Assembly: GCF_027744825.2 (NCBI RefSeq)
Contig: NC_071351.1
Span: 16,319,001 to 16,383,000 of the forward strand
Length of the DNA stretch: 64,000 nt
DNA from: Synchiropus splendidus
Taxonomy: Eukaryota; Chordata; Actinopteri; Syngnathiformes; Callionymidae
Direction of reading: 5' to 3'
Positions within the stretch are counted from its first letter, which is position 1; every line of letters starts with the position of its first letter. The notes under the pieces were generated by a model. The model was not told the DNA's origin. It saw only the letters and a list, made by a program, of their open reading frames with translations, and made no database searches. A program made the position numbers and the translations under genes. This document shows positions 21,806 to 34,935 of the stretch, one piece after another.

Positions 21806-23233
21806 GGAACGCCAATCATAAAAATGTTGATAACTTTCAAAAAACACTTCAGACAGCTTAGATTTGATGTGCAACTACTAGAAAGACCCTTTCTGCTATA
21901 GTGGGAGGTTAAAATTTCATGTTCTGAAGCTTCCCTGAAAAGTTATGGCACAATGCACAAAAACGCCTTTCAGCCTTAGATAAGGGGGGTTCGGAACGCC
22001 AAACATAAAAGTGTTGATAACTTTCGAAAAACACTTCAGACAGCTTAGATTTGATGTGCAACTACTAGAAAGACCCGTTCTGCTATAGTGGGAGGTTAAA
22101 ATTTCATGTTCTGAAGCTTCCCTGAAAAGTTATGGCACAATGCGTAAAAACGCTTTTCAGCCTGAGATAAGGTGGGTTTCGGAACGCCAAACATAAAAGT
22201 GTTGATAACTTTCGAAAAACACTTCAGACAGCTTAGATTTGATGTGCAACTACTAGAAAGACCCTTTCTGCTATAGTGGGAGGTTAAAATTTCATGTTCT
22301 GAAGCTTCCCTGAAAAGTTATGGCACAATGCACTAAAACGCTTTTCAGCCTGAGATAAGGTGGGTTTCGTAACGCCAAACATAAAAGTGTTGATAACTTT
22401 CGAAAAACACTTCAGACAGCTTAGATTTGATGTGCAACCACTAGAAAGACCCTTTCTGCTATAGTGGGAGGTTAAAATTTCATGTTCTGAAGCTTCCCTG
22501 AGAAGTTATGGCACAATGCACAAAAAGGCTTTTCAGCCTGAGATAAGGTGGGTTTCGGAACGCCAAACATAAACGTGTTGATAACTTTCGAAAAACACTT
22601 CAGACAGCTTAGATTTGATGTGCAACTACCAGAAAGACCCTTTCTGCAATATTGGGAGGTTAAAATTTCATGTTCTGAAGCTTCCCTGAAAAGTTATGGC
22701 ACAATGCGTAAAAAGGCGTTTTCAGCCTGAGATGAGGTGGGTTTCGGAACGCCAAACACAAAAGTGTTAATAACTTTCGAAAAACACTTCAGACAGCTTA
22801 GATTTGATGTGCAACTACTAGAAAGACCCTTTCTGCTATAGTGGGAGGTTAAAATGTTATGTTCTGAAGCTTCCCTGAAAAGTTATGGCACAATGCACAA
22901 AAACGCTTTTCAGCCTGAGATAAGGTGGGTTTCGGAACGCCAAACATAAGTGTTGATAACTTTCGAAAAACACTTCAGACAGCTTAGATTTGATGTGCAA
23001 CTACTAGAAAGACCCTTTCTGCTATAGTGGGAGGTTAAAATTTCATGTTCTGAAGCTTCCCTGAAAAGTTATGGCACAATGCGTAAAAAGGCGTTTTCAG
23101 CCTGAGATAAGGTGGATTTCGGAACGCCAAACATAAAAGTGTTAATAACTTTCGAAAAACACATCAGACAGCTTAGATTTGATGTGCAACAACTAGAAAG
23201 ACCCTTTCTGGTATAGAGGGAGGTTAAAATTTC
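21806..23233. repeat. Block G, copy 1 (about 1.43 kb, matching 25377-26804)
   Basis: An ordered run of monomers with CCAATCAT, GGGGGGTTC, GCGTAAAAACG, GCACTAAAACG, TTTCGTAACG, CAACCACTAG with GAGAAGTT, CAATATTGGG with GCGTAAAAAGGCG, and AA-deleted ATAAGTG. All recur 3571 bp to the right, for example GTTTCGTAACG at 22364 and 25935. Homology stops near 23233, where this copy has TTCAAGTTCTG and the other TTCATGTTCTG. Copies with CAATATTGG lack the usual TAG stop and show a meaningless short open frame. Confidence 0.87.
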
Positions 23234-23497
23234 AAGTTCTGAAGCTTCCCTGAAAAGATATGGCACAATGCACAAAAACGCTTTTCAGCCTGAGATAAGG
23301 TGGGTTTCGGAACGCCAAACATAAAAGTGTTGATAACTTTCGAAAAACACTTCAGACAGCTTAGATTTGATGTGCAACTACTAGAAAGACCGTTTCTGCA
23401 ATAATGGGAGGTTAAAAAATTCATGTTCTGAAGCTTCCCTGAAAAGTTATGGCACAATGCACAAAAACGCTTTTCAGCCTGAGATAAGGTGGGTATC
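23234..23497. repeat. Mixed monomers with a 189-bp variant
   Basis: It includes a monomer with ACCGTTTCTGCAATAATGG and a one-base expanded A run (GTTAAAAAATTC at about 23412), followed by GGGTATCGG at about 23491. The same pair of variants occurs at about 32030-32145, within block C copy 2. Confidence 0.78.
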
Positions 23498-24249
23498 GGA
23501 ACGCCAAACATAAAAGTGTTTATAACTTTCGAAAAACACCTCAGACAGCTTAGATTTGATGTGCAACTACTAGAAAGACCCTATCTGCTATAGTGGGAGG
23601 TTAAAATTTCATGTTCTGAAGCTTCCCTGAAAAGTTATGGCACAATGCACAAAAACGCTTTTCAGCCTGAGATAAGGTGGGTTTCGGAACGCCAAACATA
23701 AAAGTGTTGATAACTGTCGAAAAACACTTCAGACAGCTTAGATTTGATGTGCAGCTACTAGAAAGACCCTTTCTGCTATAGTGGGAGGTTAACATTTCAT
23801 GTTCTGAAGCTTCCCTGAAAAGTTATGGTACAATGCACAAAAACGCTTTTCAGCCTGAGATAAGGTGGGTTTTGGAACGCCAAACATAAAAGTGTTGATA
23901 ACTTTCGAAAAACACTTCAGACAGCTTAGATTTGATGTGCAACTACTAGAAAGACCCTATCTGCTATAGTGGGAGGTTAAAATTTCATGTTCTGAAGCTT
24001 CCCTGAAAAGTTATGGCACAATGCACAAAAACGCTTTTCAGCCTGAGATAAGGTGGGTTTCGGAACGCCAAACATAAAAGTGTTGATAACTGTCGAAAAA
24101 CACTTCAGACAGCTTAGATTTGATGTGCAGCTACTAGAAAGACCCTTTCTGCTATAGTGGGAGGTTAACATTTCATGTTCTGAAGCTTCCCTGAAAAGTT
24201 ATGGTACAATGCACAAAAACGCTTTTCAGCCTGAGATAAGGTGGGTTTC
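23498..24249. repeat. Dimeric unit (376 bp), two further copies
   Basis: The same dimer as at 19926-21805, with AACTGTCG at 23713 and 24089, GCAGCTAC, TTAACATTT and GGTACAATG. It is separated from the five-copy tract by block G copy 1. Single copies of the AACTGTCG monomer also occur near 29162 and 32354. Confidence 0.9.
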
Positions 24250-25751
24250 GGAACGCCAAACATAAAAGTGTTGATAACTTTCGAAAAACACTTCAGACAG
24301 CTTAGATTTGATGTGCAACTACTAGAAAGACCCTTTCTGCTATAGCGGGAGGTTAAAATTTCATGTTCTGAAGCTTCCCTGAAAAGTTGTGGCACAATGC
24401 ACAAAAACGCTTTTCAGCCTGAGATAAGGTGGGTTTTGGAACGGCAAACATAAACGTGTTGATAACTTTCGAAAAACACTTCAGACAGCTTAGATTTGAT
24501 GTGCAACTACTAGAAAGACCCTTTCTGCTATAGTGGGAGGTTAAAATTTCATGTTCTGAAGCTTCCCTAAAAAGTTATGGCACAATGCACAAAAACGCTT
24601 TTCAGCACGAGATAAGGTGGGTTTCGGAACGCCAATCATAAAAATGTTGATAACTTTCAAAAAACACTTAAGACAGCTTAGATTTGATGTGCAACTACTA
24701 GAAAGACCCTTTCTGCTATAGTGGGAGGTTAAAATTTCATGTTCTGAAGCTTCCCTGAAAAGTTATGGCACAATGCACAAAAACGCCTTTCAGCCTTAGA
24801 TAAGGGGGGTTCGGAACGCCAAACATAAAAGTGTTGATAACTTTCGAAAAACACTTCAGACAGCTTAGATTTGATGTGCAACTACTAGAAAGACCCTTTC
24901 TGCTATAGTGGGAGGTTAAAATTTCATGTTCTGAAGCTTCCCTGAAAAGTTATGGCACAATGCGTAAAAACGCTTTTCAGCCTGAGATAAGGTGGGTTTC
25001 GGAACGCCAAACATAAAAGTGTTGATAACTTTCGAAAAACACTTCAGACAGCTTAGATTTGATGTGCAACTACTAGAAAGACCCTTTCTGCTATAGCGGG
25101 AGGTTAAAATTTCATGTTCTGAAGCTTCCCTGAAAAGTTGTGGCACAATGCACAAAAACGCTTTTCAGCCTGAGATAAGGTGGGTTTTGGAACGGCAAAC
25201 ATAAACGTGTTGATAACTTTCGAAAAACACTTCAGACAGCTTAGATTTGATGTGCAACTACTAGAAAGACCCTTTCTGCTATAGTGGGAGGTTAAAATTT
25301 CATGTTCTGAAGCTTCCCTAAAAAGTTATGGCACAATGCACAAAAACGCTTTTCAGCACGAGATAAGGTGGGTTTCGGAACGCCAATCATAAAAATGTTG
25401 ATAACTTTCAAAAAACACTTAAGACAGCTTAGATTTGATGTGCAACTACTAGAAAGACCCTTTCTGCTATAGTGGGAGGTTAAAATTTCATGTTCTGAAG
25501 CTTCCCTGAAAAGTTATGGCACAATGCACAAAAACGCCTTTCAGCCTTAGATAAGGGGGGTTCGGAACGCCAAACATAAAAGTGTTGATAACTTTCGAAA
25601 AACACTTCAGACAGCTTAGATTTGATGTGCAACTACTAGAAAGACCCTTTCTGCTATAGTGGGAGGTTAAAATTTCATGTTCTGAAGCTTCCCTGAAAAG
25701 TTATGGCACAATGCGTAAAAACGCTTTTCAGCCTGAGATAAGGTGGGTTTC
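24250..25751. repeat. Four-monomer unit (751 bp) in two tandem copies
   Basis: Units 24250-25000 and 25001-25751 repeat the order seen at 18799. Both share private changes absent from the first occurrence: CACTTAAGACAG (24667 and 25418, exactly 751 bp apart) and CAGCACGAG. The pair therefore arose by local duplication after these mutations. Confidence 0.9.
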
Positions 25752-26804
25752 GGAACGCCAAACATAAAAGTGTTGATAACTTTCGAAAAACACTTCAGAC
25801 AGCTTAGATTTGATGTGCAACTACTAGAAAGACCCTTTCTGCTATAGTGGGAGGTTAAAATTTCATGTTCTGAAGCTTCCCTGAAAAGTTATGGCACAAT
25901 GCACTAAAACGCTTTTCAGCCTGAGATAAGGTGGGTTTCGTAACGCCAAACATAAAAGTGTTGATAACTTTCGAAAAACACTTCAGACAGCTTAGATTTG
26001 ATGTGCAACCACTAGAAAGACCCTTTCTGCTATAGTGGGAGGTTAAAATTTCATGTTCTGAAGCTTCCCTGAGAAGTTATGGCACAATGCACAAAAAGGC
26101 TTTTCAGCCTGAGATAAGGTGGGTTTCGGAACGCCAAACATAAACGTGTTGATAACTTTCGAAAAACACTTCAGACAGCTTAGATTTGATGTGCAACTAC
26201 CAGAAAGACCCTTTCTGCAATATTGGGAGGTTAAAATTTCATGTTCTGAAGCTTCCCTGAAAAGTTATGGCACAATGCGTAAAAAGGCGTTTTCAGCCTG
26301 AGATGAGGTGGGTTTCGGAACGCCAAACACAAAAGTGTTAATAACTTTCGAAAAACACTTCAGACAGCTTAGATTTGATGTGCAACTACTAGAAAGACCC
26401 TTTCTGCTATAGTGGGAGGTTAAAATGTTATGTTCTGAAGCTTCCCTGAAAAGTTATGGCACAATGCACAAAAACGCTTTTCAGCCTGAGATAAGGTGGG
26501 TTTCGGAACGCCAAACATAAGTGTTGATAACTTTCGAAAAACACTTCAGACAGCTTAGATTTGATGTGCAACTACTAGAAAGACCCTTTCTGCTATAGTG
26601 GGAGGTTAAAATTTCATGTTCTGAAGCTTCCCTGAAAAGTTATGGCACAATGCGTAAAAAGGCGTTTTCAGCCTGAGATAAGGTGGATTTCGGAACGCCA
26701 AACATAAAAGTGTTAATAACTTTCGAAAAAGACATCAGGCAGCTTAGATTTGATGTGCAACAACTAGAAAGACCCTTTCTGGTATAGAGGGAGGTTAAAA
26801 TTTC
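25377..26804. repeat. Block G, copy 2
   Basis: It matches 21806-23233 at a constant 3571-bp offset, with no internal monomer gain or loss. Its first monomers overlap the second 751-bp unit, so copy 2 carries that unit's private CTTAAGAC change while copy 1 does not. Near its end it has AAGACATCAGGCAGC where copy 1 has AACACATCAGACAGC. Confidence 0.85.
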
Positions 26805-28740
26805 ATGTTCTGAAGCTTCCCTGAAAAGTTATGGCACCATGCACAAAAACGCTTTTCAGCCTGAGATAAGGTGGGTTTCGGAACGGCAAACATGAAAGTG
26901 TTGATAACTTTCAAAAAACACTCCAGACAGATTAGATTTGATGTGCAACTGCTAGAAAGACCCTTTCTGCTATAGTGGGAGGTTAAAATTTCATGTTCAG
27001 AAGCTTCCCTGAAAAGTTATGGCACCATGCACAAAAACGCTTTTCAGCCTGAGATAAGGTGGGTTTCGGAACGGCAAACATGAAAGTGTTGATAACTTTC
27101 AAAAAACACTCCAGACAGCTTAGATTTGATGTGCAACTACTAGAAAGACCCTTTCTGCTATAGTGGGAGGTTAAAATTTCAAGTTCTGAAGCTTCCCTGA
27201 AAAGTTATGGCACAATGCACAAAAACGCCTTTCAGCCTTAGATAAGGGGGGTTCGGAACGCCAAACATAAAAGTGTTGATAACTTTCGAAAAACACTTCA
27301 GACAGCTTAGATTTGATGTGCAACTACTAGAAAGACCCTTTCTGCTATAGTGGGAGGTTAAAACTTCATGTTCTGAAGCTTCCCTGAAAAGTTATGGCAC
27401 AATGCACAAAAACGCTTTTCAGCCTGAGATAAGGTGGGTTTCAGAACGCCAAACATAAAAGTGTTGATAACTTTCGAAAAACAATTCAGACAGCTTAGAT
27501 TTGATGTGCAACCACTAGAAAGACCCTTTCTGCTATAGTGGGAGGTTAAAATTTCATGTTCTGAAGCTTCCCTGAGAAGTTATGGCACAATGCACAAAAA
27601 CGCTTTTCAGCCTGAGATAAGGTGGGTTTCGGAACGCCAAACATACACGTGTTGATAACTTTCGAAAAACACTTCAGACAGCTTAGATTTGATGTGCAAC
27701 TACTAGAAAGACCCTTTCTGCTATAGTGGGAGGTTAAAATTTCATGTTCTGAAGCTTCCCTGAAAAGTTATGGCACAATGCGTAAAAAAGCTTTTCAGCC
27801 TGAGATAAGGTGGGTTTCGGTACGCCAAACATAAAATTGTTAATAACTTTCGAAAAACACTTCAGACAGCTTAGATTTGATGTGCAACTACAAGAAAGAC
27901 CCTTTCTGCTATAGTGGGAGGTTAAAATTTCATGTTCTGAAGCTTCGCTGAAAAGTTATGGCACAATGCGTAAAAAGGCGTTTTCAGCCTTTAATGAGGT
28001 GGGTTTCGGAACGCCAAACATAAAAGTGTTGATAACTTTCGAAAAACACTTCAGACAGCTTAGATTTGATGTGCAACTACTAGAAAGACCCTTTCTGCTA
28101 TAGTGGGAGGTTAAAATTTCATGTTCTGAAGCTTCCCTGAAAAGTTATGGCACAATGCGTAAAAAGGCGTTTTCAGCCTGAGATAAGGTGGATTTCGGAA
28201 CACTAAACATAAAAATGTTGATAACTTTCGAAAAACACTTCAAACAGCTTAGATTTGATGTGCAACAACTAGAAAGACCCTATCTGCTATAGTGGGAGGT
28301 TAAAATTCCTTGTTCTGAAGCTTCCCTAAGAAGTTTTGGCACAATGCACAAAAACGCTTTTCAGCCTGAGATAAGGTGGGTTTCGGAACGCCAAACATAA
28401 ACGTGTTGATAACTTTCGAAAAACAGTTCAGACAGCTTAGATTTGATGTGCAACTACTATAAAGACCCTTTCTGCTATAGTGGGAGGTTAAAAATTCATG
28501 TTCTGAAGCTTCCCTGAAAAGTTTTGACACAATGCACAAAAACGCCTTTTAGCCTGAGATAAGGTGGGTTTCGGAACGCCAAACATAAAAGTGTTGATAA
28601 CTTTCGAAAAACACTTCAGACAGCTTAGATTTGATGTGCAACTACTAGAAAGACCTTTTCTGCTATAGTGGGAAGTTAAAATTTCATGTTCTGAAGCTTC
28701 CCTGAAAAGTTATGGTACAATGCACAAAAACGCTTTTCAG
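26805..28740. repeat. Mosaic satellite stretch
   Basis: About ten monomers. Two adjacent monomers have GGCACCATG, AACGGCAAACATGAAAG and CACTCCAGACAG. A later run (about 27361-28010) has AAAACTTC, CAACCACTAG with GAGAAGTT, GCGTAAAAAAGC, GGTACGCC with CATAAAATTG, and CCTTTAATGAGG. That run recurs at about 37690-38335 and 42205-43025. At about 28300-28520 are monomers with GTTTTGGC and GTTTTGAC that lose the usual minus-strand stop. Confidence 0.8.
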
Positions 28741-31700
28741 ACTGAGATAAGGTGGGTTTCAGAACACCAAACATAAGTGTCGATAACTTTCGAAAAACAC
28801 TTCAGACAGCTTAGATTTGATGTGCAACTACTAGAAAGACCCTTTCTGCTATAGTGGGAGGTTAAAATTTCAAGTTCTGAAGCTTCCCTGAAAAGATATG
28901 GCACAATGCACAAAAACGCTTTTCAGCCTGAGATAAGGTGGGTATCGGAACGCCAAACATAAAAGTGTTAATAACTTTCGAAAAACACTTCAGACAGCTT
29001 AGATTTGATGTGCAACTACTAGAAAGACCCTTTCTGCTATAGTGGGAGGTTAAAATTTCATGTTCTGAAGCTTCCCTGAAAAGTTATGGCACAATGCACA
29101 AAAACGCTTTTCAGCCTGAGATAAGGTGGGTTTCGGAACGCCAAACATAAAAGTGTTGATAACTGTCGAAAAACACTTCAGACAGCTTAGATTTGATGTG
29201 CAGCTACTAGAAAGACCCTTTCTGCTATAGTGGGAGGTTAACATTTCATGTTCTGAAGCTTCCCTGAAAAGTTATGGTACAATGCACAAAAACGCTTTTC
29301 AGCCTGAGATAAGGTGGGTTTTGGAACGCCAAACATAAAAGTGTTGATAACTTTCGAAAAACACTTCAGACAGCTTAGATTTGATGAGCAACTACTAGAA
29401 AGACCCTTTCTGCTATAGTGGGAGGTTAAAATTTCATGTTCTGAAGCTTCCCTGAAAAGTTATGGCACAATGCACTAAAACGCTTTTCAGCCTGAGATAA
29501 GGTGGGTTTCGGAACGCCAAACATAAAAGTGTTGATAACTTTCGAAAAACACTTCAGACAGCTTAGATTTGATGTGCAACTACTAGAAAGACCCTTTCTG
29601 CTATAGCGGGAGGTTAAAATTTCATGTTCTGAAGCTTCCCTGAAAAGTTGTGGCACAATGCACAAAAACGCTTTTCAGCCTGAGATAAGGTGGGTTTTGG
29701 AACGGCAAACATAAACGTGTTGATAACTTTCGAAAAACACTTCAGACAGCTTAGATTTGATGTGCAACTACTAGAAAGACCCTTTCTGCTATAGTGGGAG
29801 GTTAAAATTTCATGTTCTGAAGCTTCCCTGAAAAGTTATGGCACAATGCACAAAAACGCTTATCAGCCCGAGATAAGGTGGGTTTCGGAACGCCAATCAT
29901 AAAAATGTTGATAACTTTCAAAAAACACTTCAGACAGCTTAGATTTGATGTGCAGCTACTAGAAAGACCCTTTCTGCTATAGTGGGAGGTTAAAATTTCA
30001 TGTTCTGAAGCTTCCCTGAAAAGTTATAGCACAATGCACAAAAACGCCTTTCAGCCTTAGATAAGGGGGGTTCGGAACGCCAAACATAAAAGTGTTGATA
30101 ACTTTTGAAAAACACATCAGACAGCTTAGATTTGATGTGCAACTAATAGAAAGACCCTTTCTGCTATAGTGGGAGGTTAAAATTTCATGTTCTGAAGCTT
30201 CCCTGAAAAGTTATGGCACAATGCGTAAAAACGCTTTTCAGCCTGAGATAAGGTGGGTTTCGGAACGCCAAACATAAAAGTGTTGATAACTTTCGAAAAA
30301 CACTTCAGACAGCTTAGATTTGATGTGCAACTACTAGAAAGACCCTTTCTGCTATAGTGGGAGGTTAAAATTTCATGTTCTGAAGCTTCCCTGAAAAGTT
30401 ATGGCACAATGCACTAAAACGCTTTTCAGCCTGAGATAAGGTGGGTTTCGGAACGCCAAACATAAAAGTGTTGATAACTTTCGAAAAACACTTCAGACAG
30501 CTTAGATTTGATGTGCAACTACTAGAAAGACCCTTTCTGCTATAGTGGGAGGTTAAAATTTCATGTTCTGAAGCTTCCCTGAAAAGTTATGGCACAATGC
30601 ACTAAAACGCTTTTCAGCCTGAGATAAGGTGGGTTTCGGAACGCCAAACATAAAAGTGTTAATAACTTTCGAAAAACACATCAGACAGCTTAGATTTGAT
30701 GTGCAACAACTAGAAAGACCCTTTCTGGTATAGTGGGAGGTTAAAATTTCATGTTCTGAAGCTTCCCTGAAAAGTTATGGCACAATGCGTAAAAACGCTT
30801 TTCAGCCTGAGATAAGGTGGGTTTCGGAACGCCAAACATAAAAGTTTTGATAACTTTCGAAAAACACTTCAGACAGCTTAGATTTGATGTGCAACTACTA
30901 GAAAGACCCTTTCTGCTATAGTGGGAGGTTAAAATTTCATGTTCAGAAGCTTCCCTGAAAAGTTATGGCACCATGCACAAAAACGCTTTTTAGCCTGAGA
31001 TAAGGTGGGTTTCGGAACGGCAAACATGAAAGTGTTGATAACTTTCAAAAAACACTCCAGACAGCTTAGATTTGATGTGCAACTACTAGAAAGACCCTTT
31101 CTGCTATAGTGGGAGGTTAAAATTTCAAGTTCTGAAGCTTCCCTGAAAAGTTATGGCACAATGCACAAAAACGCCTTTCAGCCTTAGATGAGGGGGGTTC
31201 GGAACGCCAAACATAAAAGTGTTGATAACTTTCGAAAAACACTTCAGACAGCTTAGATTTGATGTGCAACTACTAGAAAGACCCTTTCTGCTATAGTGGG
31301 AGGTTAAAATTTCATGTTCTGAAGCTTCCCTGAAAAGTTATGGCACAATGCACAAAAACGCTTTTCAGCCCGAGATAAGGTGGGTTTCGGAACGCCAATC
31401 ATAAAAATGTTGATAACTTTCAAAAAACACTTCAGACAGCTTAGATTTGATGTGCAACTACTAGAAAGACCCTTTCTGCTATAGTGGGAGGTTAAAATTT
31501 CATGTTCTGAAGCTTCCCTGAAAAGTTATGGCACAATGCACAAAAACGCCTTTCAGCCTTAGATAAGGGGGGTTCGGAACGCCAAACATAAAAGTGTTGA
31601 TAACTTTTGAAAAACACATCAGACAGCTTAGATTTGATGTGCAACTAATAGAAAGAGCCTTTCTGCTATAGTGGGAGGTTAAAATTTCATGTTCTGAAGC

Positions 31701-31743
31701 TTCCCTGAAAAGTTATGGCACAATGCGTAAAAACGCTTTTCAG
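28741..31743. repeat. Block C, copy 1 (about 3.0 kb)
   Basis: It starts in a monomer with CAGACTGAG, TTTCAGAACACC and CATAAGTGTCG, and the same start recurs at 31744. The initial offset is 3003 bp; it becomes 3192 bp once copy 2's extra 189-bp monomer is passed. It contains one AACTGTCG monomer (29162), the 751-bp unit (29511-30261), GCACTAAAACG pairs, CTGGTATAG and TTAGATGAGGGGGG monomers. Confidence 0.9.
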
Positions 31744-34700
31744 ACTGAGATAAGGTGGGTTTCAGAACACCAAACATAAGTGTCGATAACTTTCGAAAAA
31801 CACTTCAGACAGCTTAGATTTGATGTGCAACTACTAGAAAGACCCTTTCTGCTATAGTGGGAGGTTAAAATTTCAAGTTCTGAAGCTTCCCTGAAAAGAT
31901 ATGGCACAATGCACAAAAACGCTTTTCAGCCTGAGATAAGGTGGGTTTCGGAACGCCAAACATAAAAGTGTTGATAACTTTCGAAAAACACTTCAGACAG
32001 CTTAGATTTGATGTGCAACTACTAGAAAGACCGTTTCTGCTATAATGGGAGGTTAAAAAATTCATGTTCTGAAGCTTCCCTGAAAAGTTATGGCACAATG
32101 CACAAAAACGCTTTTCAGCCTGAGATAAGGTGGGTATCGGAACGCCAAACATAAAAGTGTTAATAACTTTCGAAAAACACTTCAGACAGCTTAGATTTGA
32201 TGTGCAACTACTAGAAAGACCCTTTCTGCTATAGTGGGAGGTTAAAATTTCATGTTCTGAAGCTTCCCTGAAAAGTTATGGCACAATGCACAAAAACGCT
32301 TTTCAGCCTGAGATAAGGTGGGTTTCGGAACGCCAAACATAAAAGTGTTGATAACTGTCGAAAAACACTTCAGACAGCTTAGATTTGATGTGCAGCTACT
32401 AGAAAGACCCTTTCTGCTATAGTGGGAGGTTAACATTTCATGTTCTGAAGCTTCCCTGAAAAGTTATGGTACAATGCACAAAAACGCTTTTCAGCCTGAG
32501 ATAAGGTGGGTTTTGGAACGCCAAACATAAAAGTGTTGATAACTTTCGAAAAACACTTCAGACAGCTTAGATTTGATGAGCAACTACTAGAAAGACCCTT
32601 TCTGCTATAGTGGGAGGTTAAAATTTCATGTTCTGAAGCTTCCCTGAAAAGTTATGGCACAATGCACTAAAACGCTTTTCAGCCTGAGATAAGGTGGGTT
32701 TCGGAACGCCAAACATAAAAGTGTTGATAACTTTCGAAAAACACTTCAGACAGCTTAGATTTGATGTGCAACTACTAGAAAGACCCTTTCTGCTATAGCG
32801 GGAGGTTAAAATTTCATGTTCTGAAGCTTCCCTGAAAAGTTGTGGCACAATGCACAAAAACGCTTTTCAGCCTGAGATAAGGTGGGTTTTGGAACGGCAA
32901 ACATAAACGTGTTGATAACTTTCGAAAAACACTTCAGACAGCTTAGATTTGATGTGCAACTACTAGAAAGACCCTTTCTGCTATAGTGGGAGGTTAAAAT
33001 TTCATGTTCTGAAGCTTCCCTGAAAAGTTATGGCACAATGCACAAAAACGCTTATCAGCCCGAGATAAGGTGGGTTTCGGAACGCCAATCATAAAAATGT
33101 TGATAACTTTCAAAAAACACTTCAGACAGCTTAGATTTGATGTGCAGCTACTAGAAAGACCCTTTCTGCTATAGTGGGAGGTTAAAATTTCATGTTCTGA
33201 AGCTTCCCTGAAAAGTTATAGCACAATGCACAAAAACGCCTTTCAGCCTTAGATAAGGGGGGTTCGGAACGCCAAACATAAAAGTGTTGATAACTTTTGA
33301 AAAACACATCAGACAGCTTAGATTTGATGTGCAACTAATAGAAAGACCCTTTCTGCTATAGTGGGAGGTTAAAATTTCATGTTCTGAAGCTTCCCTGAAA
33401 AGTTATGGCACAATGCGTAAAAACGCTTTTCAGCCTGAGATAAGGTGGGTTTCGGAACGCCAAACATAAAAGTGTTGATAACTTTCGAAAAACACTTCAG
33501 ACAGCTTAGATTTGATGTGCAACTACTAGAAAGACCCTTTCTGCTATAGTGGGAGGTTAAAATTTCATGTTCTGAAGCTTCCCTGAAAAGTTATGGCACA
33601 ATGCACTAAAACGCTTTTCAGCCTGAGATAAGGTGGGTTTCGGAACGCCAAACATAAAAGTGTTGATAACTTTCGAAAAACACTTCAGACAGCTTAGATT
33701 TGATGTGCAACTACTAGAAAGACCCTTTCTGCTATAGTGGGAGGTTAAAATTTCATGTTCTGAAGCTTCCCTGAAAAGTTATGGCACAATGCACTAAAAC
33801 GCTTTTCAGCCTGAGATAAGGTGGGTTTCGGAACGCCAAACATAAAAGTGTTAATAACTTTCGAAAAACACATCAGACAGCTTAGATTTGATGTGCAACA
33901 ACTAGAAAGACCCTTTCTGGTATAGTGGGAGGTTAAAATTTCATGTTCTGAAGCTTCCCTGAAAAGTTATGGCACAATGCGTAAAAACGCTTTTCAGCCT
34001 GAGATAAGGTGGGTTTCGGAACGCCAAACATAAAAGTTTTGATAACTTTCGAAAAACACTTCAGACAGCTTAGATTTGATGTGCAACTACTAGAAAGACC
34101 CTTTCTGCTATAGTGGGAGGTTAAAATTTCATGTTCAGAAGCTTCCCTGAAAAGTTATGGCACCATGCACAAAAACGCTTTTTAGCCTGAGATAAGGTGG
34201 GTTTCGGAACGGCAAACATGAAAGTGTTGATAACTTTCAAAAAACACTCCAGACAGCTTAGATTTGATGTGCAACTACTAGAAAGACCCTTTCTGCTATA
34301 GTGGGAGGTTAAAATTTCAAGTTCTGAAGCTTCCCTGAAAAGTTATGGCACAATGCACAAAAACGCCTTTCAGCCTTAGATGAGGGGGGTTCGGAACGCC
34401 AAACATAAAAGTGTTGATAACTTTCGAAAAACACTTCAGACAGCTTAGATTTGATGTGCAACTACTAGAAAGACCCTTTCTGCTATAGTGGGAGGTTAAA
34501 ATTTCATGTTCTGAAGCTTCCCTGAAAAGTTATGGCACAATGCACAAAAACGCTTTTCAGCCCGAGATAAGGTGGGTTTCGGAACGCCAATCATAAAAAT
34601 GTTGATAACTTTCAAAAAACACTTCAGACAGCTTAGATTTGATGTGCAACTACTAGAAAGACCCTTTCTGCTATAGTGGGAGGTTAAAATTTCATGTTCT

Positions 34701-34935
34701 GAAGCTTCCCTGAAAAGTTATGGCACAATGCACAAAAACGCCTTTCAGCCTTAGATAAGGGGGGTTCGGAACGCCAAACATAAAAGTGTTGATAACTTTT
34801 GAAAAACACATCAGACAGCTTAGATTTGATGTGCAACTAATAGAAAGAGCCTTTCTGCTATAGTGGGAGGTTAAAATTTCATGTTCTGAAGCTTCCCTGA
34901 AAAGTTATGGCACAATGCGTAAAAACGCTTTTCAG
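31744..34935. repeat. Block C, copy 2 (about 3.19 kb)
   Basis: It begins directly after copy 1. It keeps the extra monomer with ACCGTTTCTGCTATAATGG and GTTAAAAAATTC (about 32030) that copy 1 lacks. From about 32145 all landmarks sit 3192 bp from copy 1, for example 29511 and 32703, and GCCTTAGATGAG at 31181 and 34373. The right part flows into an eight-monomer arrangement with a period near 1501-1502 bp (34373, 35874). Confidence 0.9.
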
